From the NCBI RefSeq assembly GCF_009602435.1, contig NZ_VZDQ01000028.1, positions 106,534-170,533 on the forward strand: a DNA stretch of 64,000 bases. Reading direction: 5' to 3'. The notes beneath the pieces were generated by a model. The model worked only from the letters and a program-made list of their open reading frames with translations. It did not search any database and was not told the origin of the DNA. The translations under genes were made by a program, and so were the position numbers. Positions 1 through 8,491 of the stretch are shown in pieces. Position 1 is the stretch's first letter, and each line of letters opens with the position of its first letter. The stretch comes from Sediminibacillus terrae. Its GTDB lineage: Bacteria > Bacillota > Bacilli > Bacillales > Amphibacillaceae.

Positions 1-536
1 GGATGATAAGCATTCAGTTCCTCTATGTCTCCTACAGTACGGTATAAATATGCTTGAATGACGGTACCGATATTATCGTACTCTTCCTTTAACTCTTTAA
101 ATATATCGATCGTCTTTTGGCAGCGCTCGTAGTCTTCCATATCAATCGTCACAAAAACACCGTGTTTTTTTCCTGCAGCGAGAATTTTCCGCATGTTTTC
201 CATCACCAATGCTTCCGATATATCCAGTCCCATGGAAGTCATTTTTAAAGATAGCTGAGAGTCCAGCTTCTGTTCGGCAATTTTTTCAATCATTTCCACA
301 CATTCATCAGCCGCCTGGCGTGCTTCTTGTTCGCTGTCGATAAACTCTCCAAGATGATCAACAGTAACAACCATCCCTTTTTGATTCAATTGCTCAATGA
401 CCTTTGCGGCGTTATCCACCGATTCCCCAGCTACAAAACGGCCGGCCCCGAAGCGTAGACCATACCTTTTAGCCAACTTGGTGAAAAACTTGTTTTTGGA
501 TAAAAATAAAAAGAAGTTACGCAGGATTTGTTCCAT
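1..536 (-). CDS. putB: Proline dehydrogenase, N-terminal part (runs off window)
   Basis: This is the first ~178 residues of a flavin-dependent proline dehydrogenase, which oxidises proline to pyrroline-5-carboxylate in proline catabolism. The reverse-strand translation begins MEQILRNFFLFLSKNKFF and contains VVTVDHLGEF, LSLKMTSMGLD and IQAYLYRT, a pattern I recognise from Bacillus PutB-type TIM-barrel enzymes. The ATG at 536 is preceded on the minus strand by a G-rich ribosome binding site at about 543-550. The C-terminal half lies beyond position 1, so the downstream partner (often a pyrroline-5-carboxylate dehydrogenase) cannot be seen. The family assignment is secure; its regulation cannot be judged from this fragment. 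Confidence 0.88.
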   Translation of the reverse strand, partial: MEQILRNFFLFLSKNKFFTKLAKRYGLRFGAGRFVAGESVDNAAKVIEQLNQKGMVVTVDHLGEFIDSEQEARQAADECVEMIEKIAEQKLDSQLSLKMTSMGLDISEALVMENMRKILAAGKKHGVFVTIDMEDYERCQKTIDIFKELKEEYDNIGTVIQAYLYRTVGDIEELNAYH

Positions 537-806
537 TATAAGCCCCCCCAGTAATCATCCAGTACAGCGGAACCGCTTTCTTAATTAAACGCAAACTCAG
601 CAAAACGGTTGCTTATCTATATCCGCCGCAGCCGATGTGAAAACTTTCAAACTAGTATGCTTTCTTGTACTATTCTATCATTTTTACGGGGAAAGAGGTA
701 CTTTTTGCATACAAAATTCATCACGATGTTGCAAGCAGAATAACCACGCACCTACCCGGCAATAATAAAACGGGAACCGACAGTCTTTTTTTAAGGAGGA
801 ATTCGC

Positions 807-1040
807 TTGAACCAACAACCTATGCAGCAGCCGCCGAATATGATTAGCGAAAAAGATTTACTTTACATCACCGATATGCTGTCCTGGAATTTGAATGCCA
901 GCAAAAAAGCCAACTTTTATGCTGAACAGTGCCAATTACCGGAAATAAAGCAGGCGCTTGATACAACCGCCAAGATGCATCAGCGCCACTATCAGCAGAT
1001 TCTCAGCCATTTGAACACCCAGCCCGGGAATGTCATTTAG
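807..1040 (+). CDS. Small CotF-like spore coat protein
   Basis: A 77-residue protein starting at a TTG codon, chosen because a strong AAGGAGGA site lies at 793-800, six bases upstream. The sequence is rich in Gln, Met and Pro at the N-terminus (MNQQPMQQPP) and then carries a helical segment, ISEKDLLYITDMLSWNLN, that resembles the helices of the coat protein F (CotF) family. It sits 13 bp upstream of a second, longer CotF-like gene and is probably co-transcribed with it during sporulation. Comparable short/long CotF pairs occur in many Bacillaceae. The product would be a spore coat or outer-coat component; the exact role is unknown. Confidence 0.7.
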   Translation: MNQQPMQQPPNMISEKDLLYITDMLSWNLNASKKANFYAEQCQLPEIKQALDTTAKMHQRHYQQILSHLNTQPGNVI

Positions 1041-1053
1041 AAAGGGGATTAGC

Positions 1054-1377
1054 ATGAATCAGCAACAGAAAGTGCAAAATCCGGAAACACAAGTACCGAA
1101 GACACCGCAAATGAGTGAAAGAGATTTTGTCAATGATGTATTGGCTTCAGAGAAATATTTGACCGGCGCATACAGTATTGCTTTGAACGAGGCGAGCAAT
1201 CAAGGGCTGTATCAGGACTTGGCAGCTATATGCAAAGAAACCCAGGATTGCCAGCGAACCCTTTACAACTTGATGTTCAAGAACGGCTGGTATTCTCTTG
1301 AAAAAGCCGATCAGCATAAGATTCAACAAGCCTATCAGCAATACAGCGGATATTTGAATCAGTTGCCACCACAGTGA
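1054..1377 (+). CDS. CotF-family spore coat protein
   Basis: A 107-residue protein of the spore coat F family. The start at 1054 is preferred over the upstream in-frame ATG at 1030 because GAAAGGGGA lies at about 1041-1048 and the upstream start would overlap the previous gene. Residues about 20-100 carry the family pattern: SERDFVNDVLASEKYLTGAY, then helices with a conserved CKETQDCQRTLYNLMFKNGW segment and a C-terminal amphipathic helix. CotF-type proteins are structural proteins of the spore coat. The partner gene lies immediately upstream, and a strong terminator follows at 1427-1460. Confidence 0.82.
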   Translation: MNQQQKVQNPETQVPKTPQMSERDFVNDVLASEKYLTGAYSIALNEASNQGLYQDLAAICKETQDCQRTLYNLMFKNGWYSLEKADQHKIQQAYQQYSGYLNQLPPQ

Positions 1378-1426
1378 CTGGAAGTCCGCTTTACAGCCTA
1401 CTGTTGCCATTACTCCAAATGCGATA

Positions 1427-1460
1427 AACAGCCGATGCTTCTGAGCTTCGGCTGTTTTTT
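1427..1460 (+). terminator. Intrinsic terminator after CotF pair
   Basis: Inverted repeat AACAGCCGA / TCGGCTGTT with an internal GCTT/AGC extension, followed by a run of seven T. It ends the CotF-like pair. Confidence 0.85.
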
Positions 1461-1995
1461 TCGGAAATGCAGCACGCTCTGTTGGCTTGATTCTCGTCGA
1501 GCCTCTGTGCCTCTATGTGCCTCCTGAATTGTCCCTCTCCTTAAACATGTCTCTCTGTATGTCACTTATATCAGGTGGAGCCTCCGTCGGCTATTGTCAT
1601 ATGATAGAGATGGATGTAGGACTTTAGAATTATAATGTCGAATTGCGTCCTTCAGAAAGCGTTCTCCTTCTATGCAACGCGAGTGCTTGCATGCGATTCG
1701 ACTTAATACTCTGCAGTCCAAGAAACCGGCTTATAACAGAATGGTTCTTTTGATTCCTTACACTTACTAAGTTGTTAATCTAATGAGGTAACTGGCTTCC
1801 CTAGTCTTTGGAATCATCGACTTCATATTGTTGCCAATAAGTGAATCTACAATGAATTGAACTAGTTCTTACCGTTTTTCTGCAACTGTTTGCTAATGAC
1901 AACTACTGTTAAGCAATCGTTTCTCCACGAACGTAAAATACTTTCAGGGCACCATAGGAGGCAGTTAGCAAACCATATACCGGGGGGAGGGAATA
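1461..1995. other. Intergenic stretch with no recognisable gene
   Basis: About 530 bp between the CotF terminator and the XRE regulator. I find no convincing coding frame, RNA gene or repeat here. An open frame upstream of the XRE gene (from 1890) lacks a ribosome binding site and is not needed for the HTH fold. The promoter of the downstream pair must lie in its last part, but I cannot assign -35/-10 boxes with confidence. Confidence 0.5.
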
Positions 1996-1997
1996 AT

Positions 1998-2243
1998 GTG
2001 ATTACGGTGGCCTACCAGTCAAAGGACGTCTGTTTCCTGAAAACATTCGGAAGTCGGCTGCGGCGATATCGGCTTCATCAACGGATGACGCAAGAAGAAT
2101 TAGCTGAGTTGGCTGGATTTTCGAGATCATATTACACAGAAATTGAAACCGGCAAGCGGAATATATCCTTACTGAATATCCGCAGGCTAGCCGAGGCACT
2201 CGATATTCCCGTCAAGGAGTTATTCGATTTTCCTTTCGAGTAA
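1998..2243 (+). CDS. Small XRE-family transcriptional regulator
   Basis: An 81-residue DNA-binding protein consisting almost only of a Cro/C1-type helix-turn-helix. Residues about 15-70 read FGSRLRRYRLHQRM, TQEELAELAGFSRSYYTEIE and NISLLNIRRLAEALDI, the canonical five-helix HTH_3 pattern, ending in VKELF. The GTG start at 1998 is chosen because an unusually strong GGGGGGAGGGA lies at 1982-1992. The upstream in-frame ATG would add an unstructured N-terminus without a ribosome binding site. The gene lies 20 bp before the HD-GYP gene, so the two are probably co-transcribed. Its target is unknown. Confidence 0.8.
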   Translation: MITVAYQSKDVCFLKTFGSRLRRYRLHQRMTQEELAELAGFSRSYYTEIETGKRNISLLNIRRLAEALDIPVKELFDFPFE

Positions 2244-2263
2244 AACAAATGGGAGGTATTTAT

Positions 2264-3949
2264 ATGAAAGCTAAGTCCATTTCTCAAGTGCTGCCGGAAG
2301 AACGTTTGGCAGAAGATATTTATGCCGGTGATACGTTGATCATCAAAAAAGGGACGAAAATGACCCCAAGACTGATCAACCGTTTAAAAAAACGAGGAAT
2401 AAAAGAATTGAAGGTTATTGAACCGAATACTTCGACAGCGGCTAACGAAAACCAACCAAATACTATGGGGATCACTGCAACACAGCCGCTAGAAACCAAC
2501 CGAGGGCAATACTCAGAAGAAGAACTGGGAAAACATTTTTTTCACATTCTCGAAAAAATAGGCTATGAATATCGCTATGGAAAGTTGTTGAACAGACAAG
2601 AAACAGTGCTGTTTCTAAAACAACTATTCATTAACATTCATAAAAATTACGGTATAACCGACACACTTTCTGCTCTATATAAATGGGATTCTTATGCATA
2701 TATCCATTCCTTCGATGTTTTTGTCCTAGGGAGCCTCATGGCAGAAAAACTAACTGTCACTGACCTGGAGACCTGCGCAGCTGGTTTTCTTTTTCATGAT
2801 ATCGGAAAAATTGAAACACCACGAGAAATACTACATAAACAAGCTAAACTGACCGGTGCGGAATTCAAGCAAATCCAGAAGCATACGACAGACGGAGAAA
2901 GGCTGCTTCAATCCCTAGGGTATGAACAGTTGGGCGCTTTCGCCCGCTCCCATCACGAACGTTTGGATGGTTCCGGTTATCCGGATGGTCTAAGTGGCGG
3001 TCAGCTGCCATTAGAATTGCGAATCTTATCCATTGTGGATGTCTTCTCTGCACTCACATTGAAGCGCGCCTACAAAGAAGAAGTGCCGGCATATGAAGCG
3101 ATTAAGATATTGTTAAAGGATCAAAAGCAGTTTGATTGGCATATACTTTATCATTTTATCGATGCACTTATGATTTATCCGTATGATGCAACGGTACTCC
3201 TATCCAATAACGAGCAGGCAAAAATTTCAAGCGTCAGTAAATACTATCCTACCGTTCCACAGGTACGCTTGTTAAAGGGAGGTGGTGATTTTTCACTTCC
3301 GACCAACTTTTCGCTCACAGTTCAAAAAATTCTGGCTTTCCAGCCTAAATCGGACGAGCAATTGTTCCGTGAATTTTTGGACAACCTTTCATCCGGTGAC
3401 CAAAACGAAGTCAAAGCCTTGTATCAGACTCTTTCTGATGGTCTTCATTACCATCATATCTTTGAAAAAATATTGTTTCCAGCCGTGGCCAAACTCAATC
3501 AAATGGCAGCTATTGATGAGTTGTCATCAGTTGCTTACCATAAAAGCACGCAAATAGTAACAGAGTTATTGATCCAAATTGAACAAGAGACGGAGCGTTA
3601 TACAACTTGCAGGTCAAGTGCTTTAATCCTTTACCCAGCGGAAGAAACTGCCTACTTGTACGCCAGGCTGCTATCTGGATTTTTACGTTTGGAGGCTGTG
3701 CAAGCCAAACTGGTGACAGAATCTGCTGCCAATCTGAATCAGTACTTTTTTTCAGATAAACAGCCGGCCGATCATATCCTACTCCTTAACTTTCCGAATG
3801 ACGATCCCGACAGCTTTATGAACCAATACCCTCGATTAGCGCTCTCCTCTTTCAATGAATATAACACACAGGTTCTTCAGGAACTCTTCCAGAAAAACAA
3901 GAGAGTATTTATCGATATCATAGCGACAGATTCAGTGATCCAAGTCTAA
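2264..3949 (+). CDS. HD-GYP domain protein with extra C-terminal domain
   Basis: A 561-residue cytoplasmic protein. Residues 1-55 match the N-terminal module common in HD-GYP proteins (LAEDIYAGDTLIIKKGTKMT). The HD-GYP domain spans about 110-330, with HDIGK at 178-182, a conserved His near 207, HHERLDGSGYP at 230-240 and VDVFSAL near 258. This is the full motif set of metal-dependent cyclic di-GMP phosphodiesterases. From about 365 to the end there is an additional domain: a helical part (LHYHHIFEKILFPAVAKLNQ) and an alpha/beta part that resemble the helical plus Rossmann arrangement of cobalamin-binding sensor modules, without an obvious cobalamin-ligand motif. The start at 2264 follows GGGAGG at 2250-2255. 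Predicted role: cyclic di-GMP turnover controlled by an unknown input. Confidence 0.85.
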   Translation: MKAKSISQVLPEERLAEDIYAGDTLIIKKGTKMTPRLINRLKKRGIKELKVIEPNTSTAANENQPNTMGITATQPLETNRGQYSEEELGKHFFHILEKIGYEYRYGKLLNRQETVLFLKQLFINIHKNYGITDTLSALYKWDSYAYIHSFDVFVLGSLMAEKLTVTDLETCAAGFLFHDIGKIETPREILHKQAKLTGAEFKQIQKHTTDGERLLQSLGYEQLGAFARSHHERLDGSGYPDGLSGGQLPLELRILSIVDVFSALTLKRAYKEEVPAYEAIKILLKDQKQFDWHILYHFIDALMIYPYDATVLLSNNEQAKISSVSKYYPTVPQVRLLKGGGDFSLPTNFSLTVQKILAFQPKSDEQLFREFLDNLSSGDQNEVKALYQTLSDGLHYHHIFEKILFPAVAKLNQMAAIDELSSVAYHKSTQIVTELLIQIEQETERYTTCRSSALILYPAEETAYLYARLLSGFLRLEAVQAKLVTESAANLNQYFFSDKQPADHILLLNFPNDDPDSFMNQYPRLALSSFNEYNTQVLQELFQKNKRVFIDIIATDSVIQV

Positions 3950-4020
3950 ATCCCTCGTTCACTGACATTTATGGACTGCAAAAGCATTACTTAACGCCGT
4001 CCTTCTGTCTTCATCTGATG

Positions 4021-4046
4021 GCTCGCCAATTTGGCGAGTTTTTCTT
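4021..4046 (+). terminator. Intrinsic terminator after HD-GYP gene
   Basis: CTCGCCAA / TTGGCGAG stem with almost no loop, followed by TTTTTCTTT. It separates the HD-GYP gene from the zinc operon. Confidence 0.75.
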
Positions 4047-4130
4047 TACCCCGCACTATTTATAGGGTATTTCCTATGATGTCCCTTGCCTTTCCCGGAC
4101 TCCTCCCCAAGTAAAACGGAATCGTTATTA

Positions 4131-4159
4131 TTTACAAACCATAATCATTACGATAGAAT
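4131..4159 (+). promoter_or_regulatory. SigA promoter overlapped by Zur box, zinc operon
   Basis: TTTACA (4131-4136), a 17-bp spacer and TAGAAT (4154-4159) form a good vegetative promoter. A Zur-type operator lies across it: positions 4136-4156 contain TAATCATTACGAT, matching the Bacillus Zur consensus built on the AAATCGTAAT half-site and its mirror. A weaker half-site, AATCGTTATTATT, lies just upstream at about 4120-4132. The arrangement predicts zinc-dependent repression of adcA-adcC-adcB-zur, including autorepression of zur. Confidence 0.75.
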
Positions 4160-4253
4160 GAAGAGTATTCATTTTTAAGTCAGGAAAGACAATAAGTATA
4201 GTAAGAAATCTTGTTTACCACATAAATAGAAACTTGAAGAAACGAGGACAATG

Positions 4254-5231
4254 ATGAAGTGGAAGGTAGTATTGATCCTTTTATTCAGCGGCATCTTGCT
4301 GCAAGCTGGATGCAGCCCCTCCCCTGATAATTATGGGGAGAAAGCGGAGCACACCATTTATACGACGGTCTATCCTATTCAATACATTATTGAAAGATTG
4401 GCCGGTGACTTTGTAGAGGTAACAACCATATACCCTCCTGGTGCGGATGCCCATTCTTACGAACCTACTGCCAAAACAATGACCGATATTGCCGAGGGCT
4501 ATGCTTTCGTATATCTCGGCGAAGAATTGGAATCATTCGCCTCCACGACAGCTGAAGCTTTGCAACAAGAAGAGGTTCGGCTGATCGGCCTGGCAGGATA
4601 TGAAGAGTTGTTTCATACTGCAAGCGAAAGTACTGCGGATCATGACAGCAATCATGCTGAATCGAAACATCATAGCCACGACCATGGAAGCCACGATCCC
4701 CATATTTGGCTTGATCCTCTGCGAATGCAGGAAATGGCTGGTATTATCGAAAAGCGATTAACGGACATATACCCGAACCATGAAGCTGTTTTACAGCAAA
4801 ATCTTTCGTCATTACAAGAAGATTTAACGAAATTGGATAACCAATTCCTTAATACGTTAAGTAAGAGCAAGCATAAGGAAATTTTGGTTTCCCATGCCGC
4901 ATATGGTTATTGGGAAGATCGTTATGGAATCAGACAGATTGCCGTTAATGGCATATCCAACAGCAGTGAACCATCTCAGCAGGATTTGATCAACATTATA
5001 GAACAGGCAAAGAATCTCGGAATGGATTATGTCATTTTCGAACAAAATGTCCAGGACAAAGTATCAAAAGAAATTCAAAGGGAAATAGACGGCAAAGCCC
5101 TGCAAATTCATAATTTAGCCGTCCTGACCGAAGAAGATATCAATCATGGGGAAGATTATCTATCCCTGATGAAACAAAACCTTCAAGTGCTCCAGAGAGC
5201 TACAGACCGAACAACAAAGGAGGATGGATGA
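4254..5231 (+). CDS. adcA: Zinc ABC transporter substrate-binding lipoprotein
   Basis: Extracellular zinc-binding lipoprotein (AdcA/ZnuA/YcdH type) that delivers Zn2+ to the AdcBC importer. The N-terminus has a lipoprotein signal with lipobox LQAGC near residue 20. The cluster A-1 fold shows TTVYPIQYIIERLAGD, then PGADAHSYEPT with the first ligand His, a His/Asp-rich loop around 135-150 (HHSHDHGSHDPHIWLDP), and a third His in LVSHAAYGYWEDRYG. The His-rich loop is typical for zinc rather than manganese binding proteins. Two ATGs are possible (4251 and 4254); GAGGA at 4244-4248 fits the second better. The gene is first in the operon and its stop overlaps the adcC start region. Confidence 0.93.
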   Translation: MKWKVVLILLFSGILLQAGCSPSPDNYGEKAEHTIYTTVYPIQYIIERLAGDFVEVTTIYPPGADAHSYEPTAKTMTDIAEGYAFVYLGEELESFASTTAEALQQEEVRLIGLAGYEELFHTASESTADHDSNHAESKHHSHDHGSHDPHIWLDPLRMQEMAGIIEKRLTDIYPNHEAVLQQNLSSLQEDLTKLDNQFLNTLSKSKHKEILVSHAAYGYWEDRYGIRQIAVNGISNSSEPSQQDLINIIEQAKNLGMDYVIFEQNVQDKVSKEIQREIDGKALQIHNLAVLTEEDINHGEDYLSLMKQNLQVLQRATDRTTKEDG

Positions 5232-5987
5232 ATGAAGAACACAGTGATCTCCATGCAAAATGTCGATTTCTATTATGATCACAAACCAGCTTTGCAACAT
5301 ATCAATTTCGAGATTCCCCAAGGAGCATTCATGGGGCTTGTCGGCCCTAACGGCGGGGGGAAAACCACCCTCATCAAGCTGATTCTCGGTTTATTAAAAC
5401 CTCAACATGGATCAATCGAGTTACTGGGCACTCCGATCAACAAATTCAAAAGCTGGAATAAGATTGGTTTTGTATCTCAAAAAGCAAACACCTTTAACCG
5501 AGGGTTTCCAGCCACAGTGGAAGAGGTCGTATCAATGGGCTTGACTGCCAAGGTCGGTTATCTTCGCTTTTTCTCCCGAAGTCACCGGGAAAAAATAAAG
5601 CAGGCAGTCGATCAAGTAGGCATGGGCGCTTACCTTCATGAGAATATTGGTGATTTATCCGGAGGTCAGCAACAGCGTGTATTTATCGCCAGGGCACTTG
5701 TAAGCGACCCGGAACTGTTGATTCTTGATGAGCCGACTGTCGGGGTAGATACGGAGCATGTCCAAAAGTTTTACGGATTGCTGCACAGACTCAATCAGGA
5801 AAAAAACATCACCCTGCTGCTGGTCACCCACGATATAGGAACCATGACACACCATGCGACAAATATAGTATGCTTGAATAAAACGATGCATTTCCACGGA
5901 AACGCGGATCAGTTTTCTTCTTTATCCGACGCCGAACTGTCCAATTATTACGGCCATGCCTTAAATTTGGTGTCCCATGAGCATTAA
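5232..5987 (+). CDS. adcC: Zinc ABC transporter ATPase
   Basis: ATP-binding subunit of the zinc importer. It shows all ABC motifs: Walker A GPNGGGKTT near residue 40, Q-loop FVSQKA, signature LSGGQQQR near 140, Walker B LLILDEPTVGVD and switch His in LLVTHD. Its 251 residues are normal for ZnuC/AdcC. The ATG at 5232 immediately follows the adcA stop and is preceded by AAGGAGG, so translation of the two genes is probably coupled. Confidence 0.93.
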   Translation: MKNTVISMQNVDFYYDHKPALQHINFEIPQGAFMGLVGPNGGGKTTLIKLILGLLKPQHGSIELLGTPINKFKSWNKIGFVSQKANTFNRGFPATVEEVVSMGLTAKVGYLRFFSRSHREKIKQAVDQVGMGAYLHENIGDLSGGQQQRVFIARALVSDPELLILDEPTVGVDTEHVQKFYGLLHRLNQEKNITLLLVTHDIGTMTHHATNIVCLNKTMHFHGNADQFSSLSDAELSNYYGHALNLVSHEH

Positions 5988-6001
5988 GGAGCGTAGTCAA
6001 C

Positions 6002-6856
6002 ATGTTAGCTAATTTTTTTCAATACGAATTTTTACAAAATACTTTATATACCGGTTTGTTGATCGGTTTGATCGCTCCACTACTCGGTTCGTTCATCGTA
6101 GTCAGACGGCTTTCCCTGATCGCCGACGCCCTCTCCCATGTGACACTGGCCGGGATTGCGTTCGGTTTACTGATCGAAAAGAAATTTGCCGCCGGCTTTA
6201 TTACCCCTTTCTACAGCGGGATGGGTTTTTCGGTGATTGCCTCCATATTCATCGAACAGCTGCGAAGTGTATATAAAGCCTATCAGGAACTTGCCATCCC
6301 CATCATTTTGTCTGGCGGAGTCGGTTTGAGCGTTGTGTTCATCTCGCTTGCCGATGGTTTCAACACCGATTTATTCAATTACTTGTTCGGATCGGTGTCT
6401 GCGGTCAGCCGTTCTGATTTGTGGACCATTATCGTTATTTCTGTGATTGTACTTGCAGTCTTGTTCTTATTTTTTAAGGAGCTGTTTATGTTATCATTTG
6501 ACGAAGAACATGCAGTCGTTTCAGGTATTCATGCTAAACGGATTCATTTCTTATTCATTTTATTGACGGCACTTGTGATTGCAGCTTCTATCAGGATTGT
6601 CGGTGTGCTGCTTGTGTCTGCACTGATGACCTTGCCGGTAGCAGCAAGCATCCGGCTCGCGAAAGGATTCAAGCAATCCATTATACTGTCTGTTGTTTTT
6701 GGAGAAATCTCTGTGATTGCCGGATTGGTTTCCGGTTACTATTTTGAAATACCTCCCGGAGGAACAATCGTGATGACCTCTATTATCATTTTGTTGGCGG
6801 CATTGACCGTAAAACGTCTCCGGATGAATTTCTTTACAAGGAGGACGCAGCAATGA
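6002..6856 (+). CDS. adcB: Zinc ABC transporter permease
   Basis: Integral membrane permease of the ABC-3 family (ZnuB/AdcB), 284 residues with about eight hydrophobic segments. The N-terminal half contains the characteristic GSFIVVRRLSLIADALSHV, which forms the coupling contact with the ATPase. The C-terminal half has VSGIHAKRI and VGVLLVSALMTLPVAAS. An AAGGAGCG site precedes the ATG. The last four bases overlap the zur start (ATGA), placing the regulator in the same operon. Confidence 0.93.
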   Translation: MLANFFQYEFLQNTLYTGLLIGLIAPLLGSFIVVRRLSLIADALSHVTLAGIAFGLLIEKKFAAGFITPFYSGMGFSVIASIFIEQLRSVYKAYQELAIPIILSGGVGLSVVFISLADGFNTDLFNYLFGSVSAVSRSDLWTIIVISVIVLAVLFLFFKELFMLSFDEEHAVVSGIHAKRIHFLFILLTALVIAASIRIVGVLLVSALMTLPVAASIRLAKGFKQSIILSVVFGEISVIAGLVSGYYFEIPPGGTIVMTSIIILLAALTVKRLRMNFFTRRTQQ

Positions 6857-7266
6857 ACATGGAAGAAGCATTGGTTATCTTGAAACAGAAGGGATATAAG
6901 TACACCCAGAAAAGAAAGGATATTTTGTCTTATTTCGACCAGGAAGACGGTTACCGCAGTGCGAAGGATTTGTTGAATTTCATGGAGCCATCGTACCCGG
7001 GCATCAGTTTTGATACGATTTACCGGAATCTTCATTTGTTCGACGAACTGGCGATTTTGGAATCAACCGAGCTGGAAGGGGAAAAACTCTTCAGAATCAG
7101 CTGCGTCGGTCACCATCATCATCATTTCATCTGCAAGCAATGCGGGATTACCAAAGAAATCGAAACGTGTCCGATGGATAATGTCAAAGGGGAATTGGGC
7201 GGTTTCCAAGTTGAGGACCACAAGTTTGAAATTTATGGGCGTTGTCCGTCTTGCCAGGCTTCCTGA
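6853..7266 (+). CDS. zur: Zinc uptake repressor Zur (Fur family)
   Basis: A 137-residue Fur-family repressor. Residues 1-75 form the winged helix (YTQKRKDILSYF, ISFDTIYRNLHLFDELAIL). The dimerisation/metal domain contains GHHHHHFICKQCG with one CxxC pair and a C-terminal YGRCPSCQ with the second CxxC, the four-Cys structural zinc site of Zur/Fur. Its position as last gene of a zinc import operon, with a Zur box at the operon promoter, supports Zur over Fur or PerR. The start overlaps the adcB stop. Confidence 0.9.
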   Translation: MNMEEALVILKQKGYKYTQKRKDILSYFDQEDGYRSAKDLLNFMEPSYPGISFDTIYRNLHLFDELAILESTELEGEKLFRISCVGHHHHHFICKQCGITKEIETCPMDNVKGELGGFQVEDHKFEIYGRCPSCQAS

Positions 7267-7332
7267 CGATTTGATCCAGCAAACAGGATTGACAGGGTCT
7301 TCTAAAGTAAACGTAAATCTCACCAAGATATA

Positions 7333-7372
7333 AAAAGGGCTGTCCAATTTTTCTAGGACAGCCCTTTTTCTT
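7333..7372 (+). terminator. Intrinsic terminator of zinc operon
   Basis: Perfect stem AAAAAGGGCTGTCC / GGACAGCCCTTTTT with a 10-nt loop. It can act in both directions. Confidence 0.9.
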
Positions 7373-7454
7373 ATAAAAGCAAAGGACGCCGACTTTCATC
7401 CATGGCTATTTTTCATTTTTTCCATTATCGTGTGAGTACGAAATAACTGTCGAT

Positions 7455-7724
7455 TCAGTGTTTTATAGTACGGTCGATTTCATCTTTGTTGTTGGTGAAA
7501 CCGGTATAAATGATATTCTTCTTTTTTCCGATGATGCCTTCTTGCTCAATTACGATAGTCGGCACTAGGTTTGTACCGGCTGTTGACTGCAGCTGTCTTT
7601 GTTTTTCTTCGGATTCAGTAATGTCGACTTCAACGTACGGTACCTGGTCCTTCGACAAAAACTCTTTCAGCGACTGGCTTTCTTGACAAGCTGCTTTCGT
7701 ATAAATCTTTACCACTTGTTTCAC
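7455..7724 (-). CDS. Glutaredoxin-like protein with single active-site Cys
   Basis: An 89-residue thioredoxin-fold protein. The first strand and active site read VKIYTKAACQESQSLKEFL, where only the first Cys of the usual CxxC is present (CQES). The cis-Pro region reads NLVPTIVI, and a GIIGKKKNIIYTGF segment follows. The start is GTG at 7724, chosen because AAAGGAGA lies about nine bases upstream at 7734-7740. It could be a monothiol redoxin or a protein that has lost reductase activity. It is a single-gene unit converging on the zinc operon. Confidence 0.72.
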   Translation of the reverse strand: MKQVVKIYTKAACQESQSLKEFLSKDQVPYVEVDITESEEKQRQLQSTAGTNLVPTIVIEQEGIIGKKKNIIYTGFTNNKDEIDRTIKH

Positions 7725-7740
7725 CTTTATCGTCTCCTTT

Positions 7741-8403
7741 TACCAGATAAATTAGCCTGGAACAGGGCCAGGTCCCTTTTTCACCGCAAACTGAGCCAAC
7801 TATCTTTATGTTGTTTTGTTGCCCGATTCCCAGTTTATCCAGCCGTGAAACCGATTACGTACAATTTCTTACAAAAGTACTATGGTCAGTGGATCAAGCA
7901 TGATTTAATGCCTATATAGGTGAAACAAAGGCACTACTTACAAAGTTAACTGATCACGGCCAACTTCTACAATCAATTTTATTCTTCCAATACCTTTCAC
8001 ATGCCCAGCTTTTTTTCATTATAAACTCCTTTTTCTCGTATGTATGGTTAAGACCCTTGATTTTCTCTGGCACGACTCCTTTCATCTAAAGCTGCCGGGG
8101 AAATATAATCTCTTTCCGCGGACGACGCATCCATCCGGACATTCCTTCAGTCCTTTTCCGCCTGTCTTTCCTCACTTGTCTTAAACAACCATTCATCCAA
8201 TCTGTTCTTTAAGGCATGCGTTTCTTTTAAACGGGGATGGATTTGCTTTTCAACCTAGCGCCGCCCTTCTTCTTAAAGTCGGAATGGTTTTTTCCACAAA
8301 ACCCCAAAATCGCATGAAGTGAAATCGGTCTGCAATGACCCGAATCCGCATCACGACAGGGAACCCCGCCACATCTCGTATAGAGACAAAAGAATCAAAG
8401 AAA
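7741..8403 (-). pseudogene. Degraded ISL3-type transposase remnant within intergenic region
   Basis: This 660-bp stretch has no intact gene. On the minus strand around 8250-8370 a frame reads VIADRFHFMRFWGFVEKT followed by LRRRAAL and a stop. The ADRFHF..R motif is typical of ISL3-family transposases at the catalytic Asp. After a frame shift, about 8120-8220 reads ALKNRLDEWLFKTSEERR, which fits the following helical part. Several stops and shifts make it non-functional. I see no clear terminal inverted repeats, and the left part (7741-8050) holds nothing recognisable. Confidence 0.42.
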
Positions 8404-8404
8404 A

Positions 8405-8458
8405 CACCGCCTTTTCACGAGGTCAGATTCCCTTATAGAAAAGGCGATGTTTTTTATT
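8405..8458 (-). terminator. Terminator, aeRF1-like gene side
   Basis: Stem AACACCGCCTTTTC / GAAAAGGCGATGTT. On the minus strand it is followed by a T-rich tract (TTTTCTTT), directly after the stop of the gene ending at 8492. Confidence 0.65.
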
Positions 8459-8491
8459 AGGATTTCAGTCACTAAAATAGATGCATGACCA

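Noticed and set aside
1890..1997. Upstream extension of the XRE regulator from an ATG at 1896 or an earlier start.
   Set aside because: No ribosome binding site, and the added residues do not belong to the HTH fold; the GTG at 1998 has an excellent site.
6560..6871. Minus-strand frames inside adcB and the other zinc genes.
   Set aside because: They are shadows of genes with strong family motifs on the plus strand and have no ribosome binding sites.
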